Source of the DNA: Rhodococcus sp. B50 | GTDB taxonomy: Bacteria > Actinomycetota > Actinomycetes > Mycobacteriales > Mycobacteriaceae | DNA length: 64,000 bases | Reading direction: 5' to 3' | NCBI RefSeq assembly: GCF_013602415.1 | Contig: NZ_WPAG02000002.1 | Location: 1,302,001-1,366,000 of the forward strand | In this document: positions 53,261 to 63,600 of the stretch, one piece after another | Numbering within the stretch: the first letter of the stretch is position 1 | Layout: every line of letters begins with the position of its first letter | Program-made: the position numbers and the translations under genes | The notes under the pieces: generated by a model | Seen by the model: the letters and a program-made list of their open reading frames with translations, nothing else | The model's database searches: none | What the model was told of the DNA's origin: nothing

Positions 53261-53875
53261 ATGCGCCGTGTGAATCCCACCCGTTACGCGGTCGCATCCG
53301 CGACCCTGGCCGGCGCCCTGCTCGTCGGCGCCTGTTCCTCCGGCGACGACGTTTCGTCCGACACTGCCTCGGATACTGCAGCCACCGACACCGCGACCTT
53401 CGACGGCGACGCCGTCGGCGAACCGACCGGACTCGGCAGCGACATCCTCGCCCGCTTCGGCTCGTGCGACGATGTCGCGCCCGCCGTCGCCCCCTACATC
53501 GAGGGCCTGACCCTGCGTTCGTCGAGCGGTGTGGACGAGTACAGCGTCTACTGCTCGTGGGAGACCTCGGACAGCGCGACGAGCCTCGACGAGATCCGAT
53601 CGGTGGAGATCGTCCTGGCTCCGGGTTCGGGCACCGTCCCGTCGGCGAGCGACCTCGAAACCGGTGGTCTCGAACTGATTCCCGACGCCGATATCGAGGC
53701 CGCCGGGGGCATCGCCTACACCATGGGAGAGGCCGTCTCGGTCGCCGCCGTCTCGGTCACCCAGATCCAGCTCCCCGAGGTGGAGGTGTCGATCACCGGC
53801 GGCCAGTGGGGCGACTATCCGTCGCTCGACGCCCCGACATCGGTGACCGTCGCCAAGGAACTGCTCGACCTGTAG
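53261..53875 (+). CDS. Lipoprotein of unknown function, paralog B
   Basis: A 204-residue lipoprotein with lipobox LVGACSSG followed by an acidic Thr/Asp-rich linker. The mature domain repeats the pattern of the preceding gene: FGSCDDVAPAVAPYIEGLT, VYCSWET, LIPDADIEAAGGIAYTMGE. This shows a tandem duplication. The ATG at 53261 is chosen because the signal peptide follows at once. The last 61 bases overlap the convergent YhhN-like gene. Confidence 0.8.
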   Translation: MRRVNPTRYAVASATLAGALLVGACSSGDDVSSDTASDTAATDTATFDGDAVGEPTGLGSDILARFGSCDDVAPAVAPYIEGLTLRSSSGVDEYSVYCSWETSDSATSLDEIRSVEIVLAPGSGTVPSASDLETGGLELIPDADIEAAGGIAYTMGEAVSVAAVSVTQIQLPEVEVSITGGQWGDYPSLDAPTSVTVAKELLDL

Positions 53876-54546
53876 GCCCATCCGCGCCGATCGTGCGCGG
53901 TGAGCACACCGCGCACGATCAGGGCCTGGGCCGCGATGTAGGTGGCCATGATCCACAGGCCGAGACCGGGCAGCTCGAGGCCGTCGACGAAGGCACGGAC
54001 GGCGATGAGGGCATCGGAGACGACGAACAGCACCGCCCCGACCGCCGCCGGCCGGTTCACCCCGGTGGCGAGCACCGCCATCGCGGCGAGACACGACGCG
54101 TAGATCGCCATCGGGACGAGAAGGGCCCCTGCCGCCGACGCGCACACGGCGATCATCGCGAGCACCGCGGCGATGTAGAGACCGACCACCCACGGCCTGG
54201 TCCGCAGCACACTCTCCTGCCGGTACGGCAGGAAGGCCGCGATGTAGGTGAGCTGGGCACACAGGAAGAAACCCACGAGGACGAGGAACGACGCGTCGCC
54301 GTCGACGACATCGGGTGTGGTGTCCCCCAGCCACGAGAATCCCAGTGCGACAAGCGTTCCCACGACGAGCCGGCTGCGCGGCGAGGACGTGAGCAGGACG
54401 AGCCCGAGCGCGAGCAGGGGCATGAGGAACCACTGCGAGACATCGGTGAACGCCGAGTCCGGCGCGACGACCTGGAAGACGAGATGAGCCGCCGCGACGA
54501 TCGCGAACGCACCGAGGACGGCGACGGCGATCACGCGGCGGCTCAT
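53815..54546 (-). CDS. YhhN/lysoplasmalogenase-family membrane protein
   Basis: A 243-residue membrane protein with about eight hydrophobic helices of the YhhN family (FSWLGDTTPDVVDGDASFLVLVGFFL, VLFVVSDALIAVRAF, conserved Asp residues within the membrane). Eukaryotic relatives (TMEM86) hydrolyse lysoplasmalogen; the bacterial role is less clear. The C-terminal 20 or so residues are encoded on sequence that also codes, on the other strand, for the end of lipoprotein B and contains a terminator hairpin, so the last part of the frame may be of little importance. Confidence 0.85.
   Translation of the reverse strand: MSRRVIAVAVLGAFAIVAAAHLVFQVVAPDSAFTDVSQWFLMPLLALGLVLLTSSPRSRLVVGTLVALGFSWLGDTTPDVVDGDASFLVLVGFFLCAQLTYIAAFLPYRQESVLRTRPWVVGLYIAAVLAMIAVCASAAGALLVPMAIYASCLAAMAVLATGVNRPAAVGAVLFVVSDALIAVRAFVDGLELPGLGLWIMATYIAAQALIVRGVLTAHDRRGWAYRSSSSLATVTDVGASSDG
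53889..53920. terminator. Hairpin after lipoprotein B, inside the YhhN-like gene
   Basis: GATCGTGCGCGGTG, loop AGCA, and the exact complement form a 14-bp stem 14 bases beyond the stop of lipoprotein B. It lies inside the coding end of the convergent YhhN-like gene, so one sequence serves as code on one strand and probable terminator for the other. Confidence 0.65.
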
Positions 54547-54550
54547 GGGA

Positions 54551-55600
54551 TCAGGAGTCCTCGCCGGAGGTTCCGGGGTCGTCCACCCCGTCGAACGCGT
54601 CGAGCAGTTGCCGGGCGGCGAGCGCGGCGGTGAGCGATCCGTCGCGCACCCCGGCCTCGACGACCTTGCGGATCGCCCGCACCCGCGGCGACGTCTCGAG
54701 TCGACGCAACAGCTGGTCGTGCACCATCGTCCATGTCCAGTCCACCTGCTGCCGACGGCGGTTCTCGTCGAACATACCCGCCTCGGTGAGCACCTTCTTG
54801 TGGTCGAGGACCGTGTTCCAGAAGGTGTCCAGACCGTTGCCGGTCATGCCGCTCATGGTGATCACCGGCGGCTTCCAGATCGCGTCGTGCGGATGCACCA
54901 TCCGCATCGCGCCGGCGAGTTCGCGGGCGGCGACCCGCGCGTCGCGTTCGAATTCCCCGTCGGCCTTGTTGACGGCCACCAGGTCGGCGAGTTCGAGCAC
55001 GCCCTTCTTGATGCCCTGCAGCTGGTCGCCGGTGCGGGCCAGGGTCAGGAAACAGAAGGTGTCGACCATGTTCGCCACGGTCACCTCGGACTGCCCGACA
55101 CCGACGGTCTCGACGAGGATCACGTCGAACCCGGCGGCTTCGAGCAGCACCATCGTCTCGCGGGTGGCCTTCGCGACCCCACCGAGCGTGCCGGCCGAGG
55201 GCGACGGCCGGATGTAGGCGTCCCGCTGCACCGCGAGACGCGCCATGCGGGTCTTGTCGCCGAGGATCGAACCACCCGTGCGGGTCGACGACGGGTCGAC
55301 GGCCAGTACCGCGACGCGATGTCCCTGCTCGAGCAGATGCATGCCCAGAGCGTCGATGAAGGTCGACTTACCGACCCCGGGCACCCCCGTGATACCGACA
55401 CGAATCGCGTTGCCCGCCTGCGGGAGCAGGCGCAACAGCAGCTGCTGCGCCTGCTCCCGATGGTCGTCGCGGTTCGACTCGATCAAGGTGATCGCCCGGG
55501 CGAGGCCGGCCCGCTCGTTGGCGAGCACAGCTTCGGCCAGGGCGTCGACGTCGACCTGCCGTCGGCGGGTCTGCGCGGCGTCGACCGAGGTGTCGCTCAT
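54551..55600 (-). CDS. meaB: Methylmalonyl-CoA mutase-associated GTPase MeaB
   Basis: A 349-residue G3E-type GTPase. The P-loop GVPGVGKST is near residue 72, followed by AVDPSSTRTGGSILGDKTRM, the switch region VETVGVGQSE and the base-specificity motif NKAD. It guards and reloads the adenosylcobalamin cofactor of methylmalonyl-CoA mutase. It lies 7 bases after the mutase large-subunit gene, the usual arrangement. Confidence 0.95.
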   Translation of the reverse strand: MSDTSVDAAQTRRRQVDVDALAEAVLANERAGLARAITLIESNRDDHREQAQQLLLRLLPQAGNAIRVGITGVPGVGKSTFIDALGMHLLEQGHRVAVLAVDPSSTRTGGSILGDKTRMARLAVQRDAYIRPSPSAGTLGGVAKATRETMVLLEAAGFDVILVETVGVGQSEVTVANMVDTFCFLTLARTGDQLQGIKKGVLELADLVAVNKADGEFERDARVAARELAGAMRMVHPHDAIWKPPVITMSGMTGNGLDTFWNTVLDHKKVLTEAGMFDENRRRQQVDWTWTMVHDQLLRRLETSPRVRAIRKVVEAGVRDGSLTAALAARQLLDAFDGVDDPGTSGEDS

Positions 55601-55607
55601 GCCGACG

Positions 55608-57854
55608 TCAACCCCCGAGGTGGTGGCCGAGCTGTGCGGCGAGCTTGGTCAGCAGACCGCTCGCCGCATCCGCGATCACGGTGCCGGGCGGGAAGATCGC
55701 CGCCGCACCCGCCGCGTAGAGCTCGTCGAAGTCACCCGGCGGGATGACACCACCGACGACGATCATGATGTCTTCGCGTCCCACCTCGGCCAGTGCCTGC
55801 TTCAGGGCAGGGACCAGCGTCAGGTGACCCGCGGCCAACGACGACACGCCGATGACGTGCACGTCGTTGTCGGCCGCCTGCTGGGCGACCTCTTCGGGGG
55901 TCTGGAACAGCGGTCCCACATCGACGTCGAATCCGAGGTCGGCGAAGGCCGTAGCGATCACCTTCTGGCCGCGGTCGTGGCCGTCCTGGCCCATCTTCGC
56001 GACGAGGATGCGCGGGCGGCGGCCCTCCTCCTCGGCGAACTTCTCGACCAGCTCGGTCGCGGCGGTGATGTTGGTGGCCTTGCCGGCCTCGTCGCGGTAC
56101 ACGCCGCTGATCGTACGGATCTCGGCCTGGTGGCGGCCGAAGACCTTCTCCAGGGCATCGGAGATCTCGCCGACCGTGGCCTTTGCGCGCGCCGCGTCGA
56201 TCGCCAGCGCGAGCAGGTTGTTGTCGAGACCCTGGCTCTGCGCACCGGCGGCGCGGGTGAGCGCCTCGAGTGCGGCGCGGGTGGCGTCCTCGTCGCGATC
56301 CGCGCGCAGCTGCTCGAGCTTGGCGAGCTGCTCCGCCCGCACACGCGAGTTCTCGACCTTGAGGACCTCGATCTCATGGTCTTCGGTCACCTGGTACTTG
56401 TTGACGCCGATGACCGGCTGGCGACCCGAGTCGATGCGCGCCTGGGTGCGCGCGGCCGCCTCCTCGATGCGCAGTTTCGGGATGCCCTCCGAGATGGCCT
56501 GTGCCATACCGCCGGCGGCTTCGACCTCGGCGATGTGGGCCCGCGCCTTGTTGGCGAGCTCGTGGGTGAGCCACTCGACGTAGTGCGAGCCACCCCACGG
56601 ATCGATCGGCCGCGTGGTGCCCGACTCCTGCTGCAGCAGCAGCTGGGTGTTACGGGCGATGCGCGCCGAGAAGTCGGTGGGCAGTGCCAGCGCCTCGTCG
56701 AGCGCGTTGGTGTGCAGCGACTGGGTGTGACCCTGGGTCGCGGCCATCGCCTCGACGCACGTACGCGCGACGTTGTTGAAGACGTCCTGCGCGGTGAGCG
56801 ACCAGCCCGAGGTCTGCGAGTGGGTACGCAGCGACTTCGACTTCGGGTTCTTCGCACCGAACTTCTCGACGAGCTCGCTCCACAGCAACCGGCCCGCGCG
56901 GAGCTTCGCGACCTCCATGAAGAAGTTCATGCCGATCGCCCAGAAGAACGACAGGCGCGGCGCGAACTTGTCGACGTCCATACCCGCATCGAGTCCGGCG
57001 CGGATGTACTCCATGCCGTCCGCGAGGGTGTAGGCGAGCTCGAGGTCGGCCGTCGCACCGGCTTCCTGGATGTGGTAGCCGGAGATCGAGATCGAGTTGA
57101 AGCGCGGCATCTTCGTCGAGGTGTACGCGAAGATGTCGGAGATGATCCGCATCGACGGCTTCGGCGGGTAGATGTAGGTGTTGCGGACCATGAACTCCTT
57201 CAGAATGTCGTTCTGAATGGTTCCGGCCAGCTGCTCGGGCTTGACGCCCTGCTCCTCCGCCGCCACGACGTACAGCGCCAGGATCGGCAGCACCGCGCCG
57301 TTCATGGTCATCGACACCGACACCTGCGACAGATCGATGCCGTCGAACAGCTGACGCATGTCGAGGATCGAGTCGATCGCGACACCGGCCATACCGACGT
57401 CACCCTGCACACGCGGGTGATCGGAGTCGTAGCCGCGGTGCGTGGCCAGGTCGAAGGCCACCGACAGGCCCTTCTGACCGGCCGCGAGGTTACGCCGGTA
57501 GAAGGCGTTGGACTCGGCGGCGGTGGAGAAGCCGGCGTACTGGCGGATGGTCCACGGCTGGTTCACGTACATCGTCGGGTACGGCCCCCGCACGAACGGC
57601 GCCAGACCCGGGTAGCTGCCGAGCGGATAGCCCTCGGCGACGACGGCGTCACGGTCGGCCTTGGTGTAGACCGGCTTGACGTCGATGCCCTCGGGCGTCG
57701 ACCACACGACGTCCTCGGTGGTGTAGTTGTTCGCCTCGGCGACGGACTCGACGAGCGCGGCGGCCTGCTCCGCGGTGGGAGCGGCGGGCGCCGGCACGGC
57801 CGGGTCCGTCAACGGGACGTCGGCGAAGCTGCCGATTTCGTGTTCGATGCTCAC
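55608..57854 (-). CDS. mutB: Methylmalonyl-CoA mutase, large (alpha) subunit
   Basis: A 748-residue protein. The N-terminal TIM barrel binds the substrate ([35 protein letters not shown]). The C-terminal 130 residues bind cobalamin, with the DxHxxG motif in [18 protein letters not shown] supplying the His that ligates cobalt. It converts (R)-methylmalonyl-CoA to succinyl-CoA with the small subunit, linking propionate, odd-chain and branched-chain catabolism to the TCA cycle. The GTG start directly follows the mutA stop TAA, so the two are coupled. Confidence 0.97.
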   Translation of the reverse strand: MSIEHEIGSFADVPLTDPAVPAPAAPTAEQAAALVESVAEANNYTTEDVVWSTPEGIDVKPVYTKADRDAVVAEGYPLGSYPGLAPFVRGPYPTMYVNQPWTIRQYAGFSTAAESNAFYRRNLAAGQKGLSVAFDLATHRGYDSDHPRVQGDVGMAGVAIDSILDMRQLFDGIDLSQVSVSMTMNGAVLPILALYVVAAEEQGVKPEQLAGTIQNDILKEFMVRNTYIYPPKPSMRIISDIFAYTSTKMPRFNSISISGYHIQEAGATADLELAYTLADGMEYIRAGLDAGMDVDKFAPRLSFFWAIGMNFFMEVAKLRAGRLLWSELVEKFGAKNPKSKSLRTHSQTSGWSLTAQDVFNNVARTCVEAMAATQGHTQSLHTNALDEALALPTDFSARIARNTQLLLQQESGTTRPIDPWGGSHYVEWLTHELANKARAHIAEVEAAGGMAQAISEGIPKLRIEEAAARTQARIDSGRQPVIGVNKYQVTEDHEIEVLKVENSRVRAEQLAKLEQLRADRDEDATRAALEALTRAAGAQSQGLDNNLLALAIDAARAKATVGEISDALEKVFGRHQAEIRTISGVYRDEAGKATNITAATELVEKFAEEEGRRPRILVAKMGQDGHDRGQKVIATAFADLGFDVDVGPLFQTPEEVAQQAADNDVHVIGVSSLAAGHLTLVPALKQALAEVGREDIMIVVGGVIPPGDFDELYAAGAAAIFPPGTVIADAASGLLTKLAAQLGHHLGG

Positions 57855-59720
57855 TTACGCTCCCAGGGTGTTCAGCAGGTCGGTGAGGGCGGCGACGGCG
57901 TCGATGCGCGCCGTGAGGAAGCCGTCCGGACGATCGTCGCCCTGCGCATCCCCCACGGCCTTCTCCGGTCCGGCCAGCAGCACGGTCGTGATACCCGCCG
58001 TACGCAGCGCAGCGGTGGCCGTGCCGGCCTGCTCGCCGTAGCGGGCGTCGGTGCCGCACAGCACGGCGACGGACGTTCCGGTATCGCTCACCAGCGACGA
58101 CAGATCGGCGTCGAGATCCAGCGGTCCGGGATTGACCGCTTCGATGCCACCGGCGGCGAGCAGGTTCGCCGCGAAGGTCGCACGCACGTTGTGCTCGGCG
58201 ATCGGTCCGAGCGGGGCGAGCAGCACCCGCGGCCGGGCACCGTGCGAGGCCAGGTAGGTGTCCGAACGATCCCGCAGTGCCTCGAACGGCGCGGCGTAGC
58301 GCGCAGCGGACGCGCCGGCCTCGGCGACACCGACCGGCAGCGGCTTCTCGGCCAGGTTCGGGAACTCGTTGACACCGGTCACCGAGAACTTGCGGTGCGC
58401 GATGTCGGACTCGCGACGGGCACGCGTCTGCGCGACACGCTCGGCGATCAGCCCGGCGTCGAGAGCGGCACGGTATCCGCCGGCCGCCTCGATCTGCTGG
58501 AAGAAACTCCACGCCTTCTCCGCGAGCGTCGTGGTCAGATCCTCGACGTACCAGGAACCGGCAGCGGGATCGAGCACGCGACCGAGGTTGGACTCCTCGA
58601 GCAGCAGCAACTGGGTGTTGCGGGCGATCCGGGCGGAGAATGCCTCGGACACCCCGAGCACACCGGCCGGCAGTGCAGCGTCGAACGGCAGGACCGTGAC
58701 GGCGTCGGCGCCACCGACACCCGCGCCGAAGGCGGCGAGGGTGGTGCGCAGCATGTTCACCCACGGATCGCGCTGGGCCATCATCGCGGCCGAGGTCACC
58801 GCGTGCTGCGGGGCGTTGCCGGCTTCGGGGGCACCGGCGACCTGGGCAACCCGCGCCCACACCTGGCGGCCGGCGCGGAACTTGGCGATGGTCTGGAACT
58901 GGTCGTCGGTCGCGGCGAGGCGGAATTCGAGCTGTCCGAGCGCGGTCGCGACCGGGATCCCGGCACCGACGAGTTCCCGCACGTAGGCGAGTCCGGCGGC
59001 GATCGCGGCACCGATTTCCTCGGCGTCGGACGAACCGGCGTTGTGGAAGGCCGTGCCGTCCACGGTGAGGGCGCGCACCGCCTCGGTGCGGTCGGCGGCG
59101 GCCCGGGCCAGCTCGACGGCCTCGGCCAGGGTGACGTCGGGACGCTCGGAGAACGCGCTGGTGAGCGGCGCTGCACCGAGGGAGATGCGCACGGCGGCAC
59201 GATCCTCGATGTCGGTGCGGTTGTCGAGCACGCCGTATACGGCCGTGCTTGCCGCGACCACGTCGGCACCCGCATCGAGACGGACCGGCGCGAGATCGAG
59301 AAGTACACCGTTCAGCGCGGTGTCGAGTGCGTCCACGGGGACGGCGCCGGCGCCGACTCCGAGCCACACCGAGCTGACACCGTTGTTCAGGGCGTCGAGG
59401 ATGCGCTCGTTGACCGAGGCGGCATCGGTGCCGGTGAACCGGACGTCGACGAGCCATCCGCTGTTGACGTCGCGGGTGGTCGAGCCGCCGCGGACGAACG
59501 GGAACTCACCGGGCAGCGGCGCTTCGTCACGCTCGTCGCGGACGCCGTACAGCGGCGCGACGGTGATGTCGTCGTAGGTCGTGGTCTCGAGCAGACGCTG
59601 CGGCTCGGGTCCGAGTTCGGCCGGGTCGACGCGTCGGGACTTGGCCAACACCCCCGCCACCGCGTCCTGCCACTGCGCATATGCGCGCGCGGCATCCTCG
59701 GCTTCTGCAGCTAATGACAC
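57855..59720 (-). CDS. mutA: Methylmalonyl-CoA mutase, small (beta) subunit
   Basis: A 621-residue partner of MutB. It has the same barrel but lacks the cobalt-ligating DxHxxG motif: the corresponding region reads LGPIAEHNVRATFAANLL. This is characteristic of the non-catalytic small subunit. The start is a GTG at 59720. It is the first gene of the mutA-mutB-meaB operon and is divergent from the VTT-domain gene across a 186-base gap. Confidence 0.95.
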   Translation of the reverse strand: MSLAAEAEDAARAYAQWQDAVAGVLAKSRRVDPAELGPEPQRLLETTTYDDITVAPLYGVRDERDEAPLPGEFPFVRGGSTTRDVNSGWLVDVRFTGTDAASVNERILDALNNGVSSVWLGVGAGAVPVDALDTALNGVLLDLAPVRLDAGADVVAASTAVYGVLDNRTDIEDRAAVRISLGAAPLTSAFSERPDVTLAEAVELARAAADRTEAVRALTVDGTAFHNAGSSDAEEIGAAIAAGLAYVRELVGAGIPVATALGQLEFRLAATDDQFQTIAKFRAGRQVWARVAQVAGAPEAGNAPQHAVTSAAMMAQRDPWVNMLRTTLAAFGAGVGGADAVTVLPFDAALPAGVLGVSEAFSARIARNTQLLLLEESNLGRVLDPAAGSWYVEDLTTTLAEKAWSFFQQIEAAGGYRAALDAGLIAERVAQTRARRESDIAHRKFSVTGVNEFPNLAEKPLPVGVAEAGASAARYAAPFEALRDRSDTYLASHGARPRVLLAPLGPIAEHNVRATFAANLLAAGGIEAVNPGPLDLDADLSSLVSDTGTSVAVLCGTDARYGEQAGTATAALRTAGITTVLLAGPEKAVGDAQGDDRPDGFLTARIDAVAALTDLLNTLGA

Positions 59721-59906
59721 GGGCGATTCCTCCTACTGCGGGTTTGCAGGCTTTGTACGGACGGCGTTGTCGGCCGGAGGTGGACAACCTCGAAAAGGGT
59801 AGGTTGCCGTCGGTGTGATGCTATCCCCACACACCGCGCGGTCGTTGTGGGGATCACCACAGTTTTTCTAGCGCTCGATAATGACGTCCGCGAGGGAGAC
59901 GGTATC

Positions 59907-60668
59907 GTGCCGTCTTCCCGGCCCTGCTCGGGGGGAGCGGACGCATCACGCGCGGTAGTGTGGACGTCCGTGACGAGGCTTGCCGCAGACCGCAGAGTGC
60001 TCGGCATCCTGATCCTGGTGGCGGCCCTCGTCGTTGCAGCTCTCGTGGTGCCGCATCCGTCGATCGCCCAGATCCGGGAGTGGTCCGAATCGGTACATGG
60101 CCCCGCACTGGTCCTGGCGTTCTTCGCCGTCCACGCCCTGGTGACGATCGCACCGGTGCCGCGCACGGTGTTCACGCTCAGCGCCGGCGTGCTGTTCGGC
60201 AGCGCCGTCGGCATCGGCGTAACGGTCGCTGCGAGCACGGTCAGCGCTGTCCTGGCGTTCCTGCTCGTGCGCGCGGTCGGACGCAAGGTCGTAGAGTCGC
60301 GGCTCACGCACTCGGCGGCGAGGGCGATCGATCTACGTCTCGCGCGTCGCGGATGGCTCGCGGTCGGCTCGCTGAGGTTGATCGCCGCCGCCCCGTTCTT
60401 CGTCGTGAATTGTTGTTGCGCCGTCTCGGCGGTGCGTCTCGTGCCCTATACGCTCGCGACGGTGGTCGGCATCCTGCCCGGCACCGTGGCGGTCGTGCTC
60501 CTCGGCGACGCTCTCACCGGACAGACCGATCCGCGTTTGATGGTCATCACGGGCGTGTGCATCGCGCTCGGTCTCGCCGGGCTGTTGCTGGAGGCCCGAC
60601 TCCCGGAGCCCGCCGGTTCGGCGCTCGACGCCGTCGTCGATAGGGATCAGGACTCGACATCGAGATAG
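59907..60668 (+). CDS. VTT-domain (TVP38/TMEM64-like, DedA-related) membrane protein
   Basis: A 253-residue membrane protein with about six hydrophobic segments. The VTT domain shows in PRTVFTLSAGVLFGSAVGIG, AFLLVRAVGRKVVESRL and FVVNCCCAVSAVRLVPYTLA with GILPGTVAVVLLGD. The function of the family is not settled; roles in lipid scrambling and membrane homeostasis have been proposed. The GTG at 59907 is chosen for its GAGGGAG site. Its last 22 bases overlap the end of the convergent NRPS gene. Confidence 0.85.
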   Translation: MPSSRPCSGGADASRAVVWTSVTRLAADRRVLGILILVAALVVAALVVPHPSIAQIREWSESVHGPALVLAFFAVHALVTIAPVPRTVFTLSAGVLFGSAVGIGVTVAASTVSAVLAFLLVRAVGRKVVESRLTHSAARAIDLRLARRGWLAVGSLRLIAAAPFFVVNCCCAVSAVRLVPYTLATVVGILPGTVAVVLLGDALTGQTDPRLMVITGVCIALGLAGLLLEARLPEPAGSALDAVVDRDQDSTSR

Positions 60669-63600
60669 TCGGCCAGGATCGGGCCGATGACGGTGAGCAC
60701 CTCCGGGGTCATCATCTCCAGATGGTCGCAGTCGATCGTGTGCTCGGTGACAGTGCCGGACACCCACGGCCGCCACAGGGCCGGTGACGCACCGTCACCC
60801 CTGCCGAGTGAGCGTGCCGCAGCGAAGAACAACAGGTCGCCGTCGAAACATTCGAGGTCGAGCGTCGGCGCGGTTCGGTGGACCTGCGCGTAGGCCGTCA
60901 GGATCCGCTCCAGGTCGACGGTGGACAATCCCGTCTCGTGGCCGAGGGCGCGAGTCACCGCGTCGAGCAGCTGCTCGGAGGACAACCCACCCGCAGCCCC
61001 ACCGGGCAGTTCGATACCCAGACCCGCCAGCAGCTCCGAGTGAGTGAGGGCACGCCGTTCTCGTTCGAGCGGGTAGTAATCGAGGACGACCAATTCGACG
61101 GTCTCTCCCGCGGCGCGGAGTTCGACACCCATGTGATGGGTGATCAGTCCCCCCTGCGACCAGCCGAGCACGGTGTAAGGACCCTCCGGTTGCACGGTCC
61201 GCAACTCCTCGACATAGCGGTGCGCCAGTTCGGTGGGCGTCGCGTCGAGGGATCCGCCCGAGAGGTACGGGAGCTGCAACCCGTACAACGGCCGATCCGG
61301 CAGGTAGCGCAGTAATCCCGCGTACACCCAGGACAGTCCGATCGCGGGATGCACGCAGAACACCGGTCGGCGACGACCGTGTGCGCGCAGTGGGATCAGC
61401 ACATCGAACATCCCGATCGCCGGGGAATCGGGGGCCGAAGACCTATCGAGGGAACCCGCGAGCCCGGCCGGTGTGGGGTCGAGGAAGACCAGGGACGATG
61501 GAACCTCCCGGCCCAGCTCGCTGCGCAGCTTCGACGCCACGGCAGTCGCGCCGAGGGAGTTGCCGCCGAGGTCGAAGAAGTTGTCGTCGACACCGACCCG
61601 GCCGCGTTCGAGGACGGACGCGAACGCGCGGACGACGACATCTTCGGTCGGTGTGCGCGGCGCTCGGTAGGCGGTCCCTACGGGCGCGGCCGCAGGCAAC
61701 GCCGACCTGTCCACCTTCCCGCTCGGGGTGACCGGCAGCCCCGGCAGGACGACGATCACGGACGGGACCATGTACCGCGGCAGCCGCATGGCCGCGAAGT
61801 GCAGGATCTCGGGGGCCTCGACCGGAACGATCCCGGTGGGCACCACATATCCGACGAGCCGGTCACCGCCGCCGTCGTCACGCACCACCACCACGGCCTG
61901 GGCGACGGCCGGATGCCGGAGCAGTGCCGCCTCGACCTCCTCGAGTTCGATGCGCAGACCGCGCAGCTGGATCTGGAAGTCACTGCGCCCGACGTACTCG
62001 GGCTCCGCACCCTGCGAGGTGCGTATCCAGCGCATCAGGTCCCCGGTGCGGTACATCCGGCGCCCCGGAGGGCCGAGGGGGTCGGCGACGAATCGTGTCG
62101 CGGTCAGGCCGGGTTGTCCCGCATATCCTCGCGCCAGACCCGGTCCCGCAAGGTACAACTCCCCTACCGCACCGACGGCCACGGGCTGCAGGTGCGAGTC
62201 CAGCAAGTACTCGTCGAAACCCGGCATCGGGGGCCCGACGGTGAGGCTCTCGCCCGGGACGAGTGGATCGCGCAGGTTCGACATCACCGTGGCCTCGCTC
62301 GGGCCGTAACCGTTGACCATGTGACGGCCCCGGGCCCACGTCTCCACCAGGGACGGCGGGCATGACTCCCCGCCGACGCTCACGAAGGTCAGAGCCGGCA
62401 GGGCGTCCCGATCCAGCGTCGCCAGTACCGCTGGGGTGGTGTACAGATGCGTGATCGCTCCGTCGGCGAGGAAACGCTCGAGGTCGTCACCGGCGGCGAC
62501 ACCGGGCGGCACCACGACGAGCCGTGCCCCGGCCGCGAACGCCACGATCGTTTCCAGCAGCGAGGCGTCGAAGACCGGCAACATCGACTGCGCGACACGG
62601 GAATCGCTGTCGGCGACGGCCGACAGCCGCTCGACGAGCTCGGCGATACCGCGATGCGTCACGGTCACCCCCTTCGGCCTGCCCGTCGATCCGGAGGTGA
62701 AGACCACATACGCCGCGTCGTCGGCACGTACGGGCGCGCGGTGGTGGCCGTCCGTCGCCGGAGCCGTAGGGGCGCCGTCGAGGCCGGTGTCCCGTACGGA
62801 CACGACGGATACGTCGTCGGGCACCGCCGGTTCGGGTCCTTCCGCGAGCACGCAGAGCGGCGCGACCGTCCGGATCATCGCGGTGACACGGTCACGGGGT
62901 TGGTCGGGGTCGACCGGCACGTATACGGCACCGGCGCGGACGACGGCGAGCATCGCAACGACCCGCAGGAACGACCGCCGCATCGCCACGACGACGGTGG
63001 TTTCCGGTGCGGCTCCGCGGGAGACGAGCAGATGCGCGAGCCGATCCACCCGCTCGTCCAGTTCCGCGTAGGTCCACTGCCTGCCGGCGTCGACCACCGC
63101 GACGGCGTCCTGGTCGCGCGCCATCCACGCATCGAGGATCTCCGTCCACGTCCGCGGACCGGCGGAGCCGGGAGCCGAGACCACCGGCACATCACCCCCG
63201 AACAGGCGGAGGCGGCCGAGCGGCGCCTCCGGCCGGGTGACGACGACCCCGAGGACCCGCGCCACCTGCGACAGGATCGTGTCTGCGGCCGACCGAGCGA
63301 ACAGGTCCGGCCGGTAGCTCAGTCGCAGCTTCAGCGCGTCGTCGACATGAGCGATCAGGGTCAGCGGATAGTGGCCGGCGTCGTGTCCGGTGACGTCGCG
63401 CACCTGCATACCTGCGATGTCGACTGCATCGGACAGCGCCGCCCGGTCGACGGGATACGACTCGAACACAGTCAGGGTGTCGAATCCGGCAGCGGGCCCG
63501 GCGACCTGCTGGATCTCCGTCAGGCCGAGATGGTGCCCGTCGAGAAGTGCGGTCTGTTCGGCACGGATCCGCTCCACCAGCGCGGCGAGAGTCTCGTACG

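Noticed and set aside
55245..59714. Very long open frame of 1489 codons on the plus strand
   Set aside because: It is antisense to mutA, mutB and part of meaB, which are clearly real on the minus strand. The translation is Arg/Gly/Val-rich without domains.
59721..59906. Cobalamin riboswitch upstream of the methylmalonyl-CoA mutase operon
   Set aside because: The 186-base divergent gap shows no B12-box-like conserved core, and mutase genes of this B12-using type are not usually riboswitch-controlled.
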